NCBI RefSeq assembly: GCF_023074835.1 | Contig: NZ_JALLGW010000001.1 | Span: 682,001 to 746,000, forward strand | Reading direction: 5' to 3' | Source of the DNA: Halomarina salina | GTDB lineage: Archaea > Halobacteriota > Halobacteria > Halobacteriales > Haloarculaceae | DNA length: 64,000 nt | Part shown: positions 8,851 to 16,208 of the stretch, in pieces | How the letters are laid out: each line of letters starts with the position of its first letter | Numbering within the stretch: the stretch's first letter is position 1 | Notes under the pieces: generated by a model | Database searches by the model: none | Told to the model about the DNA's origin: nothing | Seen by the model: only the letters and a program-made list of their open reading frames with translations | Position numbers and translations under genes: made by a program

Positions 8851-9285
8851 ATGGATGTAGAGGTCACGGATTCCGAACTGTTCCACGAACGACGCGCGGG
8901 TGCGCTCCACAGTGCCGTCTTCGGCACCGTGCGCGCCTGGGACGGCGTCGAGCGCGGGACGGTCGCTGGCTGTCCAGCGTTCCTCGTCGACGGGTCATCC
9001 TTCGCCGTCGTCAGCGACGGCGGACTCGCCCTGTCCGGGCTCTCGGAGGCGGACAGCGAGCGACTGCGCGTCCGCTGGTCGGCGCTGACGTTCGACCCGG
9101 GCGACCGGTCGGCGGACGAAGGGGGTATCACCACGGATGGGCGATGCGTCCAGTCCGACGGCGGTCGCGACCAGTGGCCGCTCGTCCCCGTCGGTGGGAA
9201 CGATCTAGTCCTGCTCCGGCCGTTCCTGCGCCTCAGCTACGACGGCGCTCGGCGTCGCTCAGCAGGGGCACGGACTGCCGACTAG
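8851..9285 (+). CDS. Haloarchaeal hypothetical protein (144 aa)
   Basis: I do not recognise a family. The product (MDVEVTDSELFHERRAGALH...) is soluble and mixed alpha/beta by appearance, with no Cys cluster or TM segment; the last 20 residues are Arg/Ser-rich. Codon use and acidity fit a genuine haloarchaeal gene, and a TATA-like box is well placed. It converges on the glutaredoxin-like gene. Confidence 0.65.
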   Translation: MDVEVTDSELFHERRAGALHSAVFGTVRAWDGVERGTVAGCPAFLVDGSSFAVVSDGGLALSGLSEADSERLRVRWSALTFDPGDRSADEGGITTDGRCVQSDGGRDQWPLVPVGGNDLVLLRPFLRLSYDGARRRSAGARTAD

Positions 9286-9373
9286 CGGTTCGTCACGCGG
9301 AAAATCGAGGAAGTGGGTCGGGGAGTCGGGCCAGTCGGTCGGTTCGCGCGGCCGCTCAGGTGTTCGCGGCCGC

Positions 9374-9637
9374 TCAGGCGCTCGCTTCCTGCTCGCCGTA
9401 GGTCTCTTCGAGGTAGGCGACGATGTCGTCGGACTCCGCCATCCCGTCGACGCCGTGGTCGGGGTCGACGAGCACCGGGACGCCCGTCTGGCCGCTGACC
9501 TCCTCGACTTCGGTCCGTTCGCTGTGGGAACTCGGCACCATGTGGGACTCGTACTCCAGACCGAGTTCGTCGAGTTTCGACGTTACCTTCGCGCAGTAGG
9601 GACAGCCCTCCAGTTCGTAGAGTTCGAGGTTTGCCAT
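9374..9637 (-). CDS. Glutaredoxin-like / GST N-terminal domain protein
   Basis: 87-aa thioredoxin-fold protein: NLELYELEGCPYCAKVTSKL carries the redox C-P-Y-C motif, GVPVLVDPDHG has the cis-proline (V-P), followed by MAESDDIVAYLEETYG. Size and order match glutaredoxins and the GST N-terminal domain. A role in thiol-disulfide exchange is inferred; haloarchaea use gamma-glutamylcysteine rather than glutathione. ATG 9637 gives the canonical beta-strand start; GTG/ATG extensions to 9664 add nine unlikely residues. Confidence 0.88.
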   Translation of the reverse strand: MANLELYELEGCPYCAKVTSKLDELGLEYESHMVPSSHSERTEVEEVSGQTGVPVLVDPDHGVDGMAESDDIVAYLEETYGEQEASA

Positions 9638-9755
9638 CGCTGGCGATACGTCCGGGAGCGACAAGAAGCCGACGCCGTCGTGTCGGGCGAGCGCATCTCC
9701 GCGCGTCGTTCATCCGGTGCGCTCGACCGACGGTCAGGTGCCGTCCGACCGGCTC

Positions 9756-10541
9756 TCAGTCGTCTGCCAGCTGTTCGAACGTCTTCTCGGCCCAGCGGAC
9801 GGCGTACTCCGCGCCCGCGTCACGGTACGCCTCCGTGTCGAGCGCACCGAACGGCGTCGGGAGGTCACAGCCGTGTTTGACGCCGCTACAGGCGAGTTCG
9901 GCCGCGGCGGGGAACGAGGTCCGGCCCGTCGCCACCTCGCGTGACATCCCGTCGAGTCGCGGCTGGAGACGGTCGCCAGCGTCGCGCCACGCCTCGTGCA
10001 GTCGCGGCAGGTCGTCGGCCCACTCGCGGAACGTCTCGCGCGTGTGCAACCCGAGGTACGCGTCGTACAGCGCGACGGCTAACTGGTAGGTGTCGGTCGG
10101 TGAGAGCGTCGTCGCCTCGGCGAGGTTGGGGTACCGCTCGCCGAAGAAGCCGAGGAAGTGCTCGGGGTGACCCGACCCCGCCTCCACGAGCGCTTCCGCG
10201 ACGAGGAAGTCGCGGAACGCGTCGGGCGACCCCGCCGTCCGTGCCTTCACGAGCACCACGGGTGGCGTGGTCTGTGCGGTCCACGTCACGCCGCCGTCGC
10301 CGGGCATCCCGACGGTGAACGGTTCGCCCGCGTACCGCCGGAGCAGTTCGGGTGCGTCGGACGGCACCCACGACTCGGGGTACGACCGTGGCTCCAGCGA
10401 CTCGACGAACAGACCGAGCGTCTCCGCTCGCTCTGGGCCGAGCGTCTCGAAGTCGTTCTCGCAGTCCAGTACGACCGCTCCCGGCGCGTGCGACTCGCGA
10501 ACCGTCTCCAGGTCCGTCGAGAGGTCGCGTGCCTCGAACAT
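9756..10541 (-). CDS. Conserved haloarchaeal hypothetical protein (261 aa)
   Basis: Soluble acidic protein (MFEARDLSTDLETVRESH...). I see no catalytic motif that I can name. The C-terminal half is helical and has two Cys near SGVKHGCDLPTPFGALD. It is probably restricted to haloarchaea. It lies 4 nt downstream of the 28-residue membrane microprotein gene and is very likely co-transcribed with it. Confidence 0.7.
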   Translation of the reverse strand: MFEARDLSTDLETVRESHAPGAVVLDCENDFETLGPERAETLGLFVESLEPRSYPESWVPSDAPELLRRYAGEPFTVGMPGDGGVTWTAQTTPPVVLVKARTAGSPDAFRDFLVAEALVEAGSGHPEHFLGFFGERYPNLAEATTLSPTDTYQLAVALYDAYLGLHTRETFREWADDLPRLHEAWRDAGDRLQPRLDGMSREVATGRTSFPAAAELACSGVKHGCDLPTPFGALDTEAYRDAGAEYAVRWAEKTFEQLADD

Positions 10542-10545
10542 CGAA

Positions 10546-10632
10546 TCAGACGGCCAGCATGACGATGAGTGCGACCGAGAGGACCGCGGCGATTCCGACC
10601 GTACCGACCACGACTTTGGTAGCTCCGCTCAT
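10546..10632 (-). CDS. 28-aa single-TM membrane microprotein
   Basis: ATG at 10632 and TGA at 10546-10548 give MSGATKVVVGTVGIAAVL followed by SVALIVMLAV: one uninterrupted hydrophobic helix with a single Lys near the N-terminus. The stop codon is 4 nt before the start of the 261-aa gene, a spacing typical of a translational unit. Such microproteins are often missed by gene finders. Function unknown; it could be a small membrane partner or a leader peptide. Confidence 0.6.
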   Translation of the reverse strand: MSGATKVVVGTVGIAAVLSVALIVMLAV

Positions 10633-10803
10633 GGAAACCGGTTCGCGGCCGACCGGTTAAGTCCTGCCGGGTTCGACTCGGGCGCTCGTCCTGGCCACCA
10701 ACCGACCCACCGAGCGGACGGCAGACGTGTCTAACCGTCGTCGAGACCGGGAGAACGGGACCGAACGCGCCAATTCGAAACGGTACTCGTCGGGCACGTT
10801 CTA

Positions 10804-10828
10804 CACCCCTCTGTTTCGACTGGAGAAC
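10804..10828 (-). repeat. ORB-like origin repeat (outlying)
   Basis: On the minus strand it reads TTCTCCAGTCGAAACAGAGG followed by GGTGT. It matches the core ORB in the origin (TCCAnnCGAAACgnAGGGG), and is downstream of oapC, 2.6 kb left of the main origin core. Confidence 0.6.
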
Positions 10829-10897
10829 CACGATACAGCGAGACTACGTTGGTGATGAACAGGGACAGTTCGACCGGGGTTGTTCGGGTCTCCGAGG

Positions 10898-10919
10898 AGG
10901 CCTCCGTTTCGACTCGAAC
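10898..10919 (-). repeat. ORB-like origin repeat (degenerate)
   Basis: Minus strand GTTCGAGTCGAAACGGAGGC. It keeps the CGAAACGGAGG core but lacks the full G-run. Just downstream of the oapC stop codon. Confidence 0.45.
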
Positions 10920-10927
10920 GTCGTCGC

Positions 10928-12088
10928 TCAGTCGGGCCGGTCGCCGATCCAGTCCTCGGGCATCTGGATGACGTAGCGGCCGTTCTCCTGCAGCGCGATG
11001 ATGTACTCCTGGCGGTCGTACAGCTCCATCAGGTTGAGTTCGTACTGGCCGGGTTCGACGATCTTGATGGACTCGAACTTGTCGTTCAGTTCCGCCCGGA
11101 GTTCGGCCATGTCGGGTTTCTCCCCGGTCGGTTCGCTGACGACGCGACCGGACGTCGGCGGGTCCGGCTCCTCTCGCGGCGGGAGTTCGTCGGGACGGGC
11201 CATCTCGCTCCGGGCACTCGCCTGCGCGGTGTCCTCGGTGTTCGCGTCGACGGGCTCCTCGTCGGCGACGATGACGCCGTCCTCGTCCGGTTCCGGTGCT
11301 CCGTCCTCGGTCGGTTCGTGACTGACTGGTTCCGCCTCGTCCGATGGCTCGACGTCGACGTCCTCCTCGGATTGCTCCGGAGTGCGGCGTCTCGCTCGAC
11401 CCTGTTCGGAGGGACTCTCTCGAACGTGGCTCACGTCCGGCGGGTCCGGCCAGGCCGTCGACGGTGCCTCGTCTTCGGACCGAGTATCGGCCGCCGTTCG
11501 TTCGTTCTCTGCCGACTCCACGTCCGCCGGCGTCTGCTCGGCGTTCGTGGAGGCCGGGTCGGGCTGTGAAGACTCCTCGGCAGACGGGGCTGGCGTGTCG
11601 TCCGGGTTCGAACGTTCCGGAGACTCGCTGTCCGCCGCCGTCTCCTCGGGTCGCGTCTCGGCAGTCGGAATTTCGGACGTGGTTCCGGAGGAAGGTGTGT
11701 CGGATGAAGGTGTGTCGGATGAAGGTGTGTCGGAGGCAGGAGCGCCGGACTGGGTGACGGACGACGGTCTGTCGGCGGCCGACGAGTCGGTCGGGTCGTC
11801 GGTTCCACCCGAATCGGGGGGGTCGTCGCTGTGCATCCAGTCGCGCATCGCCGTCGCGGTCCGGCCCACCCGCTCGGCGACGCCGCCGGAGTCGCGTTGG
11901 GGGGGCGTTTCGGATGCACGCTCGGACGGTTCGTCGTCGGTCGCGTCGGTGTTCGTCGCGTCACCGTCCTCAGCAGCACCGCTCGGGCGGAACTGGAACG
12001 TCGTGCCACCGCAGCTGGGACAGCCCGAGAGCATCTCCTTCGACCCGTCCTCGAACGTGTGTCCGCAGGCGGTACACTGGTGCGGCAC
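10928..12088 (-). CDS. oapC: Origin-associated zinc-ribbon protein OapC
   Basis: 386 aa. The N-terminal zinc ribbon (C5, C8, C23, C26; HQCTACGHTFEDGSKEML...GCPSCGG) is followed by about 250 residues of very acidic, Ser/Thr/Pro-rich low-complexity sequence and a folded C-terminal domain of about 75 residues (PDMAELRAELNDKFESIKIV...ALQENGRYVIQMPEDWIGD). Its place next to oapB and oapA beside orc1/cdc6 is the conserved haloarchaeal oriC1 gene order, which gives the gene its name. The linker contains a 15-bp tandem repeat. It lies 3 nt downstream of oapB; one operon running away from the origin. Biochemical role not established to my knowledge. Confidence 0.85.
   Translation of the reverse strand: MPHQCTACGHTFEDGSKEMLSGCPSCGGTTFQFRPSGAAEDGDATNTDATDDEPSERASETPPQRDSGGVAERVGRTATAMRDWMHSDDPPDSGGTDDPTDSSAADRPSSVTQSGAPASDTPSSDTPSSDTPSSGTTSEIPTAETRPEETAADSESPERSNPDDTPAPSAEESSQPDPASTNAEQTPADVESAENERTAADTRSEDEAPSTAWPDPPDVSHVRESPSEQGRARRRTPEQSEEDVDVEPSDEAEPVSHEPTEDGAPEPDEDGVIVADEEPVDANTEDTAQASARSEMARPDELPPREEPDPPTSGRVVSEPTGEKPDMAELRAELNDKFESIKIVEPGQYELNLMELYDRQEYIIALQENGRYVIQMPEDWIGDRPD
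11691..11735. repeat. Three tandem 15-bp repeats inside oapC
   Basis: GAAGGTGTGTCGGAT occurs three times head to tail (11691, 11706, 11721; the last copy ends GAG). On the coding strand it encodes repeated SDTPS units in the disordered linker; probably a slippage-prone in-frame repeat of variable length. Confidence 0.8.
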
Positions 12089-12091
12089 GGG

Positions 12092-12496
12092 TTACCTCCG
12101 TGTGACCAGCGCGCTGATGAGGTTCTCGTCCTTGTGGAGGGTCTCGATGCGGTTCGCCGGACCGATGACGGTCAGTTTGTTGTCGTTGTCCGAACTCTTG
12201 CCCATCAGGCGGTTGAACAGGCCACCGTCGTTCGACGGGCGGGGGTAGGTCTCGATCTCGATGCCCGTGAACCCGTCCGGGCTGATCTCGCTCATCGTCA
12301 CCTCGATGAGTTTCGACTCCTCGTCGGGCGAGAGGCCGTCCTCGAGGATGACGATGTTGCCCTCGTGGACGCTGTCGAGGATGGTCCGGATCTTCTCCAT
12401 CGTCCGGAGGTTCGACATCCGCCCGGCACTGATGAGGTCAATCTGGACCCCGTCCGGGGTCTCGGGTGCGCCGTCGGAGGATTGGAATCCCGACAT
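12092..12496 (-). CDS. oapB: Origin-associated DUF2073 protein OapB
   Basis: 134 aa from ATG 12496 (MSGFQSSDGAPETPDGVQID...), or 136 aa if the GTG at 12502 is used, which overlaps the oapA stop as GTGA. It matches the DUF2073 family: LISAGRMSNLRTMEKIRTIL, VHEGNIVILEDGLSPDEES and a C-terminal KLTVIGPANRIETLHKDENL. It is part of the conserved oapA-oapB-oapC cluster at haloarchaeal oriC. No enzymatic motif is seen; a partner of the OapA GTPase is a reasonable inference from the overlap and constant linkage. Confidence 0.88.
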   Translation of the reverse strand: MSGFQSSDGAPETPDGVQIDLISAGRMSNLRTMEKIRTILDSVHEGNIVILEDGLSPDEESKLIEVTMSEISPDGFTGIEIETYPRPSNDGGLFNRLMGKSSDNDNKLTVIGPANRIETLHKDENLISALVTRR

Positions 12497-12498
12497 GG

Positions 12499-13143
12499 TC
12501 ACCCGAAGTACTCCGCTATCTTGTCGTACACTTCGTCCATGTTGTCGCCTTCGAGCGCCGACAGCGGGACCGTCTCGTGCTGTGGGAACGCGTTGGCGAT
12601 CTGCTGGACGCTCGACTCCTCCAGGTCGATCTTGTTGGCGAAGATGAGGACGGGAAGGTCCTTCGACTCGATGATGCCGATGAGCATCGTGTTGACCTGC
12701 GTGAACGGGTCGTCGGCGCTGTCGAGCACGTAGATGACGCCGTCGACGTCCTCGCGAAGCCAGTGCATCGCCTCGGCGACGCCCTCGGTGGCCTCCCGGG
12801 AGCGACGCACGGCGTCCTCCTTCTCGATGTCGTGTTCGAGGAACTCCTTGTAGTCGACCTTCGTGGTCACGCCCGGCGTGTCGACGATGTCGATGCTGAC
12901 GCTCTTGCCGTTGCGCTTTATCTCGACGTTCTCCTTCCTGCGTGCGCGACGGGTCTCGTGGGGGACGTGACTCTCCGGCCCGACGGCGTCGCCGGTCCAG
13001 TCACGGGCGATTCGGTTCGCGAGCGTCGTCTTCCCGGCGTTCGGAGGGCCGTAGATGCCGATGCGTTTCGGCCCCGAGTCGGGGGCGAACAGCTTCGACG
13101 TCACACGCGAGATGCTTGATCTAAGTTCAGTTAGCAGTCCCAT
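12499..13143 (-). CDS. oapA: Origin-associated Era/Der-like GTPase OapA
   Basis: 214-aa small GTPase. G1 is GPPNAGKTT (about 32-40), G3 is DTPGV (about 87), G4 is NKID (about 170) and G5-like SALEG; the early segment MGLLTELRSSISRVTSKLF is an amphipathic helix. Its DNA side faces the replication origin and it is divergent from orc1/cdc6. The family is TRAFAC-class GTPases annotated as OapA in haloarchaea; a link to replication or cell-cycle timing is suggested only by location. ATG 13143 is preferred because longer starts (13407) run through origin repeats. Confidence 0.9.
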   Translation of the reverse strand: MGLLTELRSSISRVTSKLFAPDSGPKRIGIYGPPNAGKTTLANRIARDWTGDAVGPESHVPHETRRARRKENVEIKRNGKSVSIDIVDTPGVTTKVDYKEFLEHDIEKEDAVRRSREATEGVAEAMHWLREDVDGVIYVLDSADDPFTQVNTMLIGIIESKDLPVLIFANKIDLEESSVQQIANAFPQHETVPLSALEGDNMDEVYDKIAEYFG

Positions 13144-13400
13144 CCTGACGTATCCTCCCCGTACCCAGAAGGTCGGGTCTATCTGCCATACCCGACCCGA
13201 CCCACTTAACACTGCGTCAGACACGTATCGGTTTTCAGGTACTTCTCGCGGGCACGCGACGCCGTCGGGCCGAATGTCGAGACCATCCCCTCGGAGGCTG
13301 GCGGTTCGATTTCGAGTGCAGGACCCCAGCCGGGCAGATACGACAGGCGAGGTACCGTCCGTACGAACCGTCGTGTTCGAGACGACAGAACCCACGGAGA

Positions 13401-13430
13401 CCCCCACCCCTTCGTTTCGAGTGGAACCGG
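13401..13430 (-). repeat. ORB repeat, full match (left of core)
   Basis: Minus strand GGTTCCACTCGAAACGAAGG then GGTGGGGG. Full ORB with G-string; orientation opposite to the copies right of the core. Confidence 0.85.
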
Positions 13431-13480
13431 GTGAGCCCCCAGGGTGGGATGCGTGGTGAACCCGGTCGAACCGCCAGACT

Positions 13481-13570
13481 CGTTTCTAGAACTAGAAAGA
13501 AACCGTGCAGAACTAGTTCTCTACACAACCAAACACTAGAAACAAACTAAACTAGCCCGGTTGCTTCTAG
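13481..13570. other. AT-rich unwinding element with six CTAG sites
   Basis: An A/T-rich block in an otherwise GC-rich genome, placed between inverted ORBs, so the likely DUE. CTAG occurs at 13486, 13492, 13513, 13536, 13552 and 13567. Two related units, ACTAGAAAGAAAC (13491-13503) and CACTAGAAACAAAC (13534-13547), give a short direct repeat. Confidence 0.75.
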
Positions 13571-13660
13571 TGCGGGTCCGGTTCGATGGACATGCATATG
13601 AATGTTTCTGTCGCTAGCCACTGTCGTCACGTGGACCACCCCCCACCCCGCCTTATCCGC

Positions 13661-13690
13661 GTTCCACCCGAAACGAAGGGGTGGGGGGGT
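13661..13690 (+). repeat. ORB repeat, full match (right of core)
   Basis: GTTCCACCCGAAACGAAGGG then GTGGGGGGGT. Same sequence as the left ORB but inverted relative to it, on the other side of the AT-rich core. Confidence 0.85.
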
Positions 13691-13928
13691 TCGGCAGTCG
13701 GTCGGCCCTCACATCACCGCCCCCGAGCATTGCGTGGACCGGCGTCCGACCCATCCGTCCAATCCGTCGGGTCCGAACCGAGAGCGACTCCGGGCTGTGG
13801 GAACGTCCGCACGTTGGAACAGCATCACATAGCCACTCGGACTACACAGCTAGCCAGGCGGGGCCCGCCGACCCCGAGCGTGGTATCGTCGTGGCTCCAT
13901 CGAGGGCGGATTCTCGCTGCTCTGTCCT

Positions 13929-13950
13929 CGCGCACACGAAACGGGGGGTC
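13929..13950 (+). repeat. ORB-like repeat
   Basis: CGCGCACACGAAACGGGGGG: keeps CACnCGAAACG and the G-run. Confidence 0.6.
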
Positions 13951-14061
13951 GAGTCCGCGGAGAATCGGGTAACGACTCCTTTCGGGGTCGAGGAACTCGA
14001 AAACAGTAGCGAGAGTGTCTGTGAACGTGTACCGAATACGGGACCGTCCACGATACCACAA

Positions 14062-14072
14062 TACTTAATTGA
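14062..14072 (+). promoter_or_regulatory. Candidate TATA box of orc1/cdc6
   Basis: CAATACTTAAT is the best TATA-like sequence before the gene. It would give a leader of roughly 120 nt containing an ORB, or an alternative promoter lies closer. Confidence 0.35.
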
Positions 14073-14183
14073 TACCTCGGCATGGTGTTCTCCTGCATCA
14101 ACTGGACGCACTACGGCGATCCGAATCCGAACAGCGACCTTCTACGGGGGACTGATGGCGGTTTCGTCGGGTGCGTAGGGGAT

Positions 14184-14210
14184 ACTCCACCCGAAACGGA
14201 GGGGTTGTGG
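14184..14210 (+). repeat. ORB repeat directly upstream of the orc1/cdc6 start
   Basis: ACTCCACCCGAAACGGAGGG then GTTGTGG, ending 4 nt before ATG 14215. A near-perfect ORB positioned where bound Orc1 could block its own expression. Confidence 0.8.
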
Positions 14211-14214
14211 AATC

Positions 14215-15936
14215 ATGGACTCAGACTCGGAAACCGACGACGACCCGCCCGCGCGTGCCGAGACGGACCGCACGGCGCGTAGTGACGGGACCGACCGAAC
14301 TGCGGCCGACGATGGGAGCGACACCACCGATGGCGACACCACCGATAGCGATGCCACCGTCAGCGACGCCACCGCCGGAGGCGACGAGGACGACGTCGGC
14401 CGAAGCGACGTCGCCGAGAACGGCATCGGTCAGAACGGCGTGAGTCGGACCGAACTGACCACCGAGGGGGAGATACACCCCGACGTCGATCTGGACGTGG
14501 GCGAGGGCCAGTCGGAGGCGTCGTCGCCGGAGGCGGAACCCGACGAGGCGTCGCCGGGGCTGTTCGACGACCTCCTCAGCGGCGAACCGATCTTCGAGAA
14601 CAAGGAGGTGCTCCGGCCGTCGTACACGCCACGGCGACTCCCGCATCGCGAGGAGCAGATCAACAACATGGCGACCATCCTCGTCACCGCGCTGCGCGGG
14701 GACACGCCGTCGAACATCCTCATCTACGGGAAGACCGGGACCGGGAAGACGGCGAGCGCGAAGTTCGTCAGCGACGAACTGGAGACCACCTCCCAGAAGT
14801 ACGAGGTGCCCTGCGAGGTCCAGTACATCAACTGCGAGGTGACCGACACGCAGTACCGCGTGCTCGCGCAGCTCGCGAACAAGTTCATCGACCAGAACGT
14901 CGACTACATCGACGACGAACTGGACCGCCTGCACGGCGTCCGCGAGGCCGTCGACGAGGGGAAGACGACAGTCGAGGAGACGTCGTTCACGGACGGCGAG
15001 GCGCTCGACGAACGTATCGACGACCTGGAGGACGACCGCGAGGAGTTCGAACCCGTCCCGATGACGGGGTGGCCGACCGACCGCGTCTACTCGACGTTCT
15101 TCGAGGCCGTCGACTACCGCGAACGCGTCGTCGTCATCATGCTCGACGAGATCGACAAACTCGTCGAGAAGTCCGGCGACGACACGCTGTACAATCTCTC
15201 GCGGATGAACTCCGAACTGGAGAACTCCCGCGTCTCCATCATGGGCATCTCGAACGACCTGAAGTTCACCGACTTCCTCGACCCGCGCGTGAAGTCGAGT
15301 CTCGGCGAGGAGGAGATCGTCTTCCCTCCCTACGACGCGACCCAACTGCGCGACATCCTCCAGCACCGCTCCGATATCGCGTTCAAACCCGACACGCTCT
15401 CGGATGACGTCATCCCGCTGTGTGCGGCGTTCGCCGCCCAGGAACACGGCGACGCGCGACGCGCACTCGACCTGCTCCGAACGGCGGGCGAACTCGCCGA
15501 GCGCGACCGGACCGAGAACATCCACGAGGAACACGTCCGTCGCGCCCAGGAGAAGATCGAACTCGACCGCGTCGTCGAGGTGGTCCGCACGCTCCCGACG
15601 CAGTCGAAACTCGTCCTCTACGCCGTCATCCTGCTGGAGGAGAACGGCGTCCACAACATCAACACCGGCGAGGTGTTCAACATCTACAAGCGCCTCTGTG
15701 CGGAGATCGACATGGACGTGCTCACCCAGCGCCGCGTCACCGACCTCATCTCGGAACTCGACATGCTCGGCATCGTCAACGCCGTCGTCGTCTCGAAGGG
15801 CCGCTACGGCCGCACGAAGGAGATGAGCCTCTCGGTCCCGCTCGACGAGACCAAGAGCGTCCTCCTCGCCGACTCCCGTCTCGGCGAAGTCGAGGACGCC
15901 CAGCCGTTCGTCCAGGCGCGCTTCGACGACTCGTAA
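14215..15936 (+). CDS. orc1: Orc1/Cdc6 replication initiator
   Basis: 573 aa, longer than the typical ~400-aa archaeal Orc1/Cdc6 because of an acidic disordered N-terminus (about 1-115). The AAA+ core follows: sensor/linker PSYTPRRLPHREEQI, Walker A YGKTGTGKTASA (about 170-181), Walker B VVIMLDEIDKLVE (about 305-317), sensor 1 SIMGISNDLKFTDFLDPRV, arginine region EHGDARRALDLLRTAGELAE. A C-terminal winged helix (about 460-573) would bind ORBs together with the AAA+ initiator-specific motif. Position beside the ORB-containing origin and divergent from oapABC marks it as the initiator of this origin. An ORB lies just before its start codon. Confidence 0.96.
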   Translation: MDSDSETDDDPPARAETDRTARSDGTDRTAADDGSDTTDGDTTDSDATVSDATAGGDEDDVGRSDVAENGIGQNGVSRTELTTEGEIHPDVDLDVGEGQSEASSPEAEPDEASPGLFDDLLSGEPIFENKEVLRPSYTPRRLPHREEQINNMATILVTALRGDTPSNILIYGKTGTGKTASAKFVSDELETTSQKYEVPCEVQYINCEVTDTQYRVLAQLANKFIDQNVDYIDDELDRLHGVREAVDEGKTTVEETSFTDGEALDERIDDLEDDREEFEPVPMTGWPTDRVYSTFFEAVDYRERVVVIMLDEIDKLVEKSGDDTLYNLSRMNSELENSRVSIMGISNDLKFTDFLDPRVKSSLGEEEIVFPPYDATQLRDILQHRSDIAFKPDTLSDDVIPLCAAFAAQEHGDARRALDLLRTAGELAERDRTENIHEEHVRRAQEKIELDRVVEVVRTLPTQSKLVLYAVILLEENGVHNINTGEVFNIYKRLCAEIDMDVLTQRRVTDLISELDMLGIVNAVVVSKGRYGRTKEMSLSVPLDETKSVLLADSRLGEVEDAQPFVQARFDDS

Positions 15937-16070
15937 TCGTCTCCACGGTCCTGACACCGTATCGCCCCCGACCACCGACTGACCGTCGCTCTCCACGGTC
16001 GCGCTCCGTCCTACGTTCCGTTCTGCGCGCTCTCAGGATAGCCTCGCCGTGCGCGAAAACACCCCACGGC

Positions 16071-16094
16071 ACCCGTTCGTTTCGTGTCGAGAAC
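16071..16094 (-). repeat. ORB-like site downstream of orc1
   Basis: Minus strand TCTCGACACGAAACGAACGG: core CGAAACGAA kept, AGGGG degenerate. In the convergent orc1/signal-peptidase spacer. Confidence 0.4.
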
Positions 16095-16164
16095 CGAAAC
16101 TGAACCGGTGGGACGGCTCGGATTGGGGTTCAAAAGCGATGTAAGTGGTTGCAGAACGATAGTG

Positions 16165-16187
16165 GGTTCCAGTCGAAACGGTCCTCT
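16165..16187 (+). repeat. ORB-like site downstream of orc1
   Basis: GGTTCCAGTCGAAACGGTCC: left half and core of the ORB, G-run missing. Paired with the opposite-strand site at 16071-16094 in the same 272-nt spacer, which otherwise holds nothing recognisable. Confidence 0.45.
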
Positions 16188-16208
16188 ATGGCGCGCGACC
16201 TGTCCAGT

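Larger units (their letters stand above)
13144..14214. other. oriC: Chromosomal replication origin (oriC1-type), about 1.07 kb noncoding
   Basis: Noncoding interval between divergent oapA and orc1/cdc6. It has the classic haloarchaeal origin plan: ORB repeats in inverted orientation (minus-strand copy at 13401-13430; plus-strand copies at 13661-13690, 13929-13950 and 14184-14210) around an AT-rich, A/T-tract-bearing core (13481-13570) that would serve as duplex-unwinding element. G-runs follow the ORBs. No credible ORF lies inside; the reading frames present are Arg/Pro/Ser-rich and not acidic. Confidence 0.9.

Noticed and set aside
11691-11735. CRISPR-like tandem repeat in oapC
   Set aside because: Units are 15 bp, directly adjacent without spacers and in frame inside a gene: a coding tandem repeat, not a CRISPR array. 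No other array-like pattern was seen in the window.
13842-14111. Short frames inside the origin region
   Set aside because: They run through origin repeats, are not acidic and overlap each other on both strands; consistent with noncoding DNA.
14221-15996. Very long open frame antisense to orc1/cdc6
   Set aside because: Third-position G/C bias in high-GC genes keeps antisense frames open. The plus strand encodes a clear Orc1/Cdc6, so this is a shadow. The same applies to long frames opposite pdhABC and otsAB.
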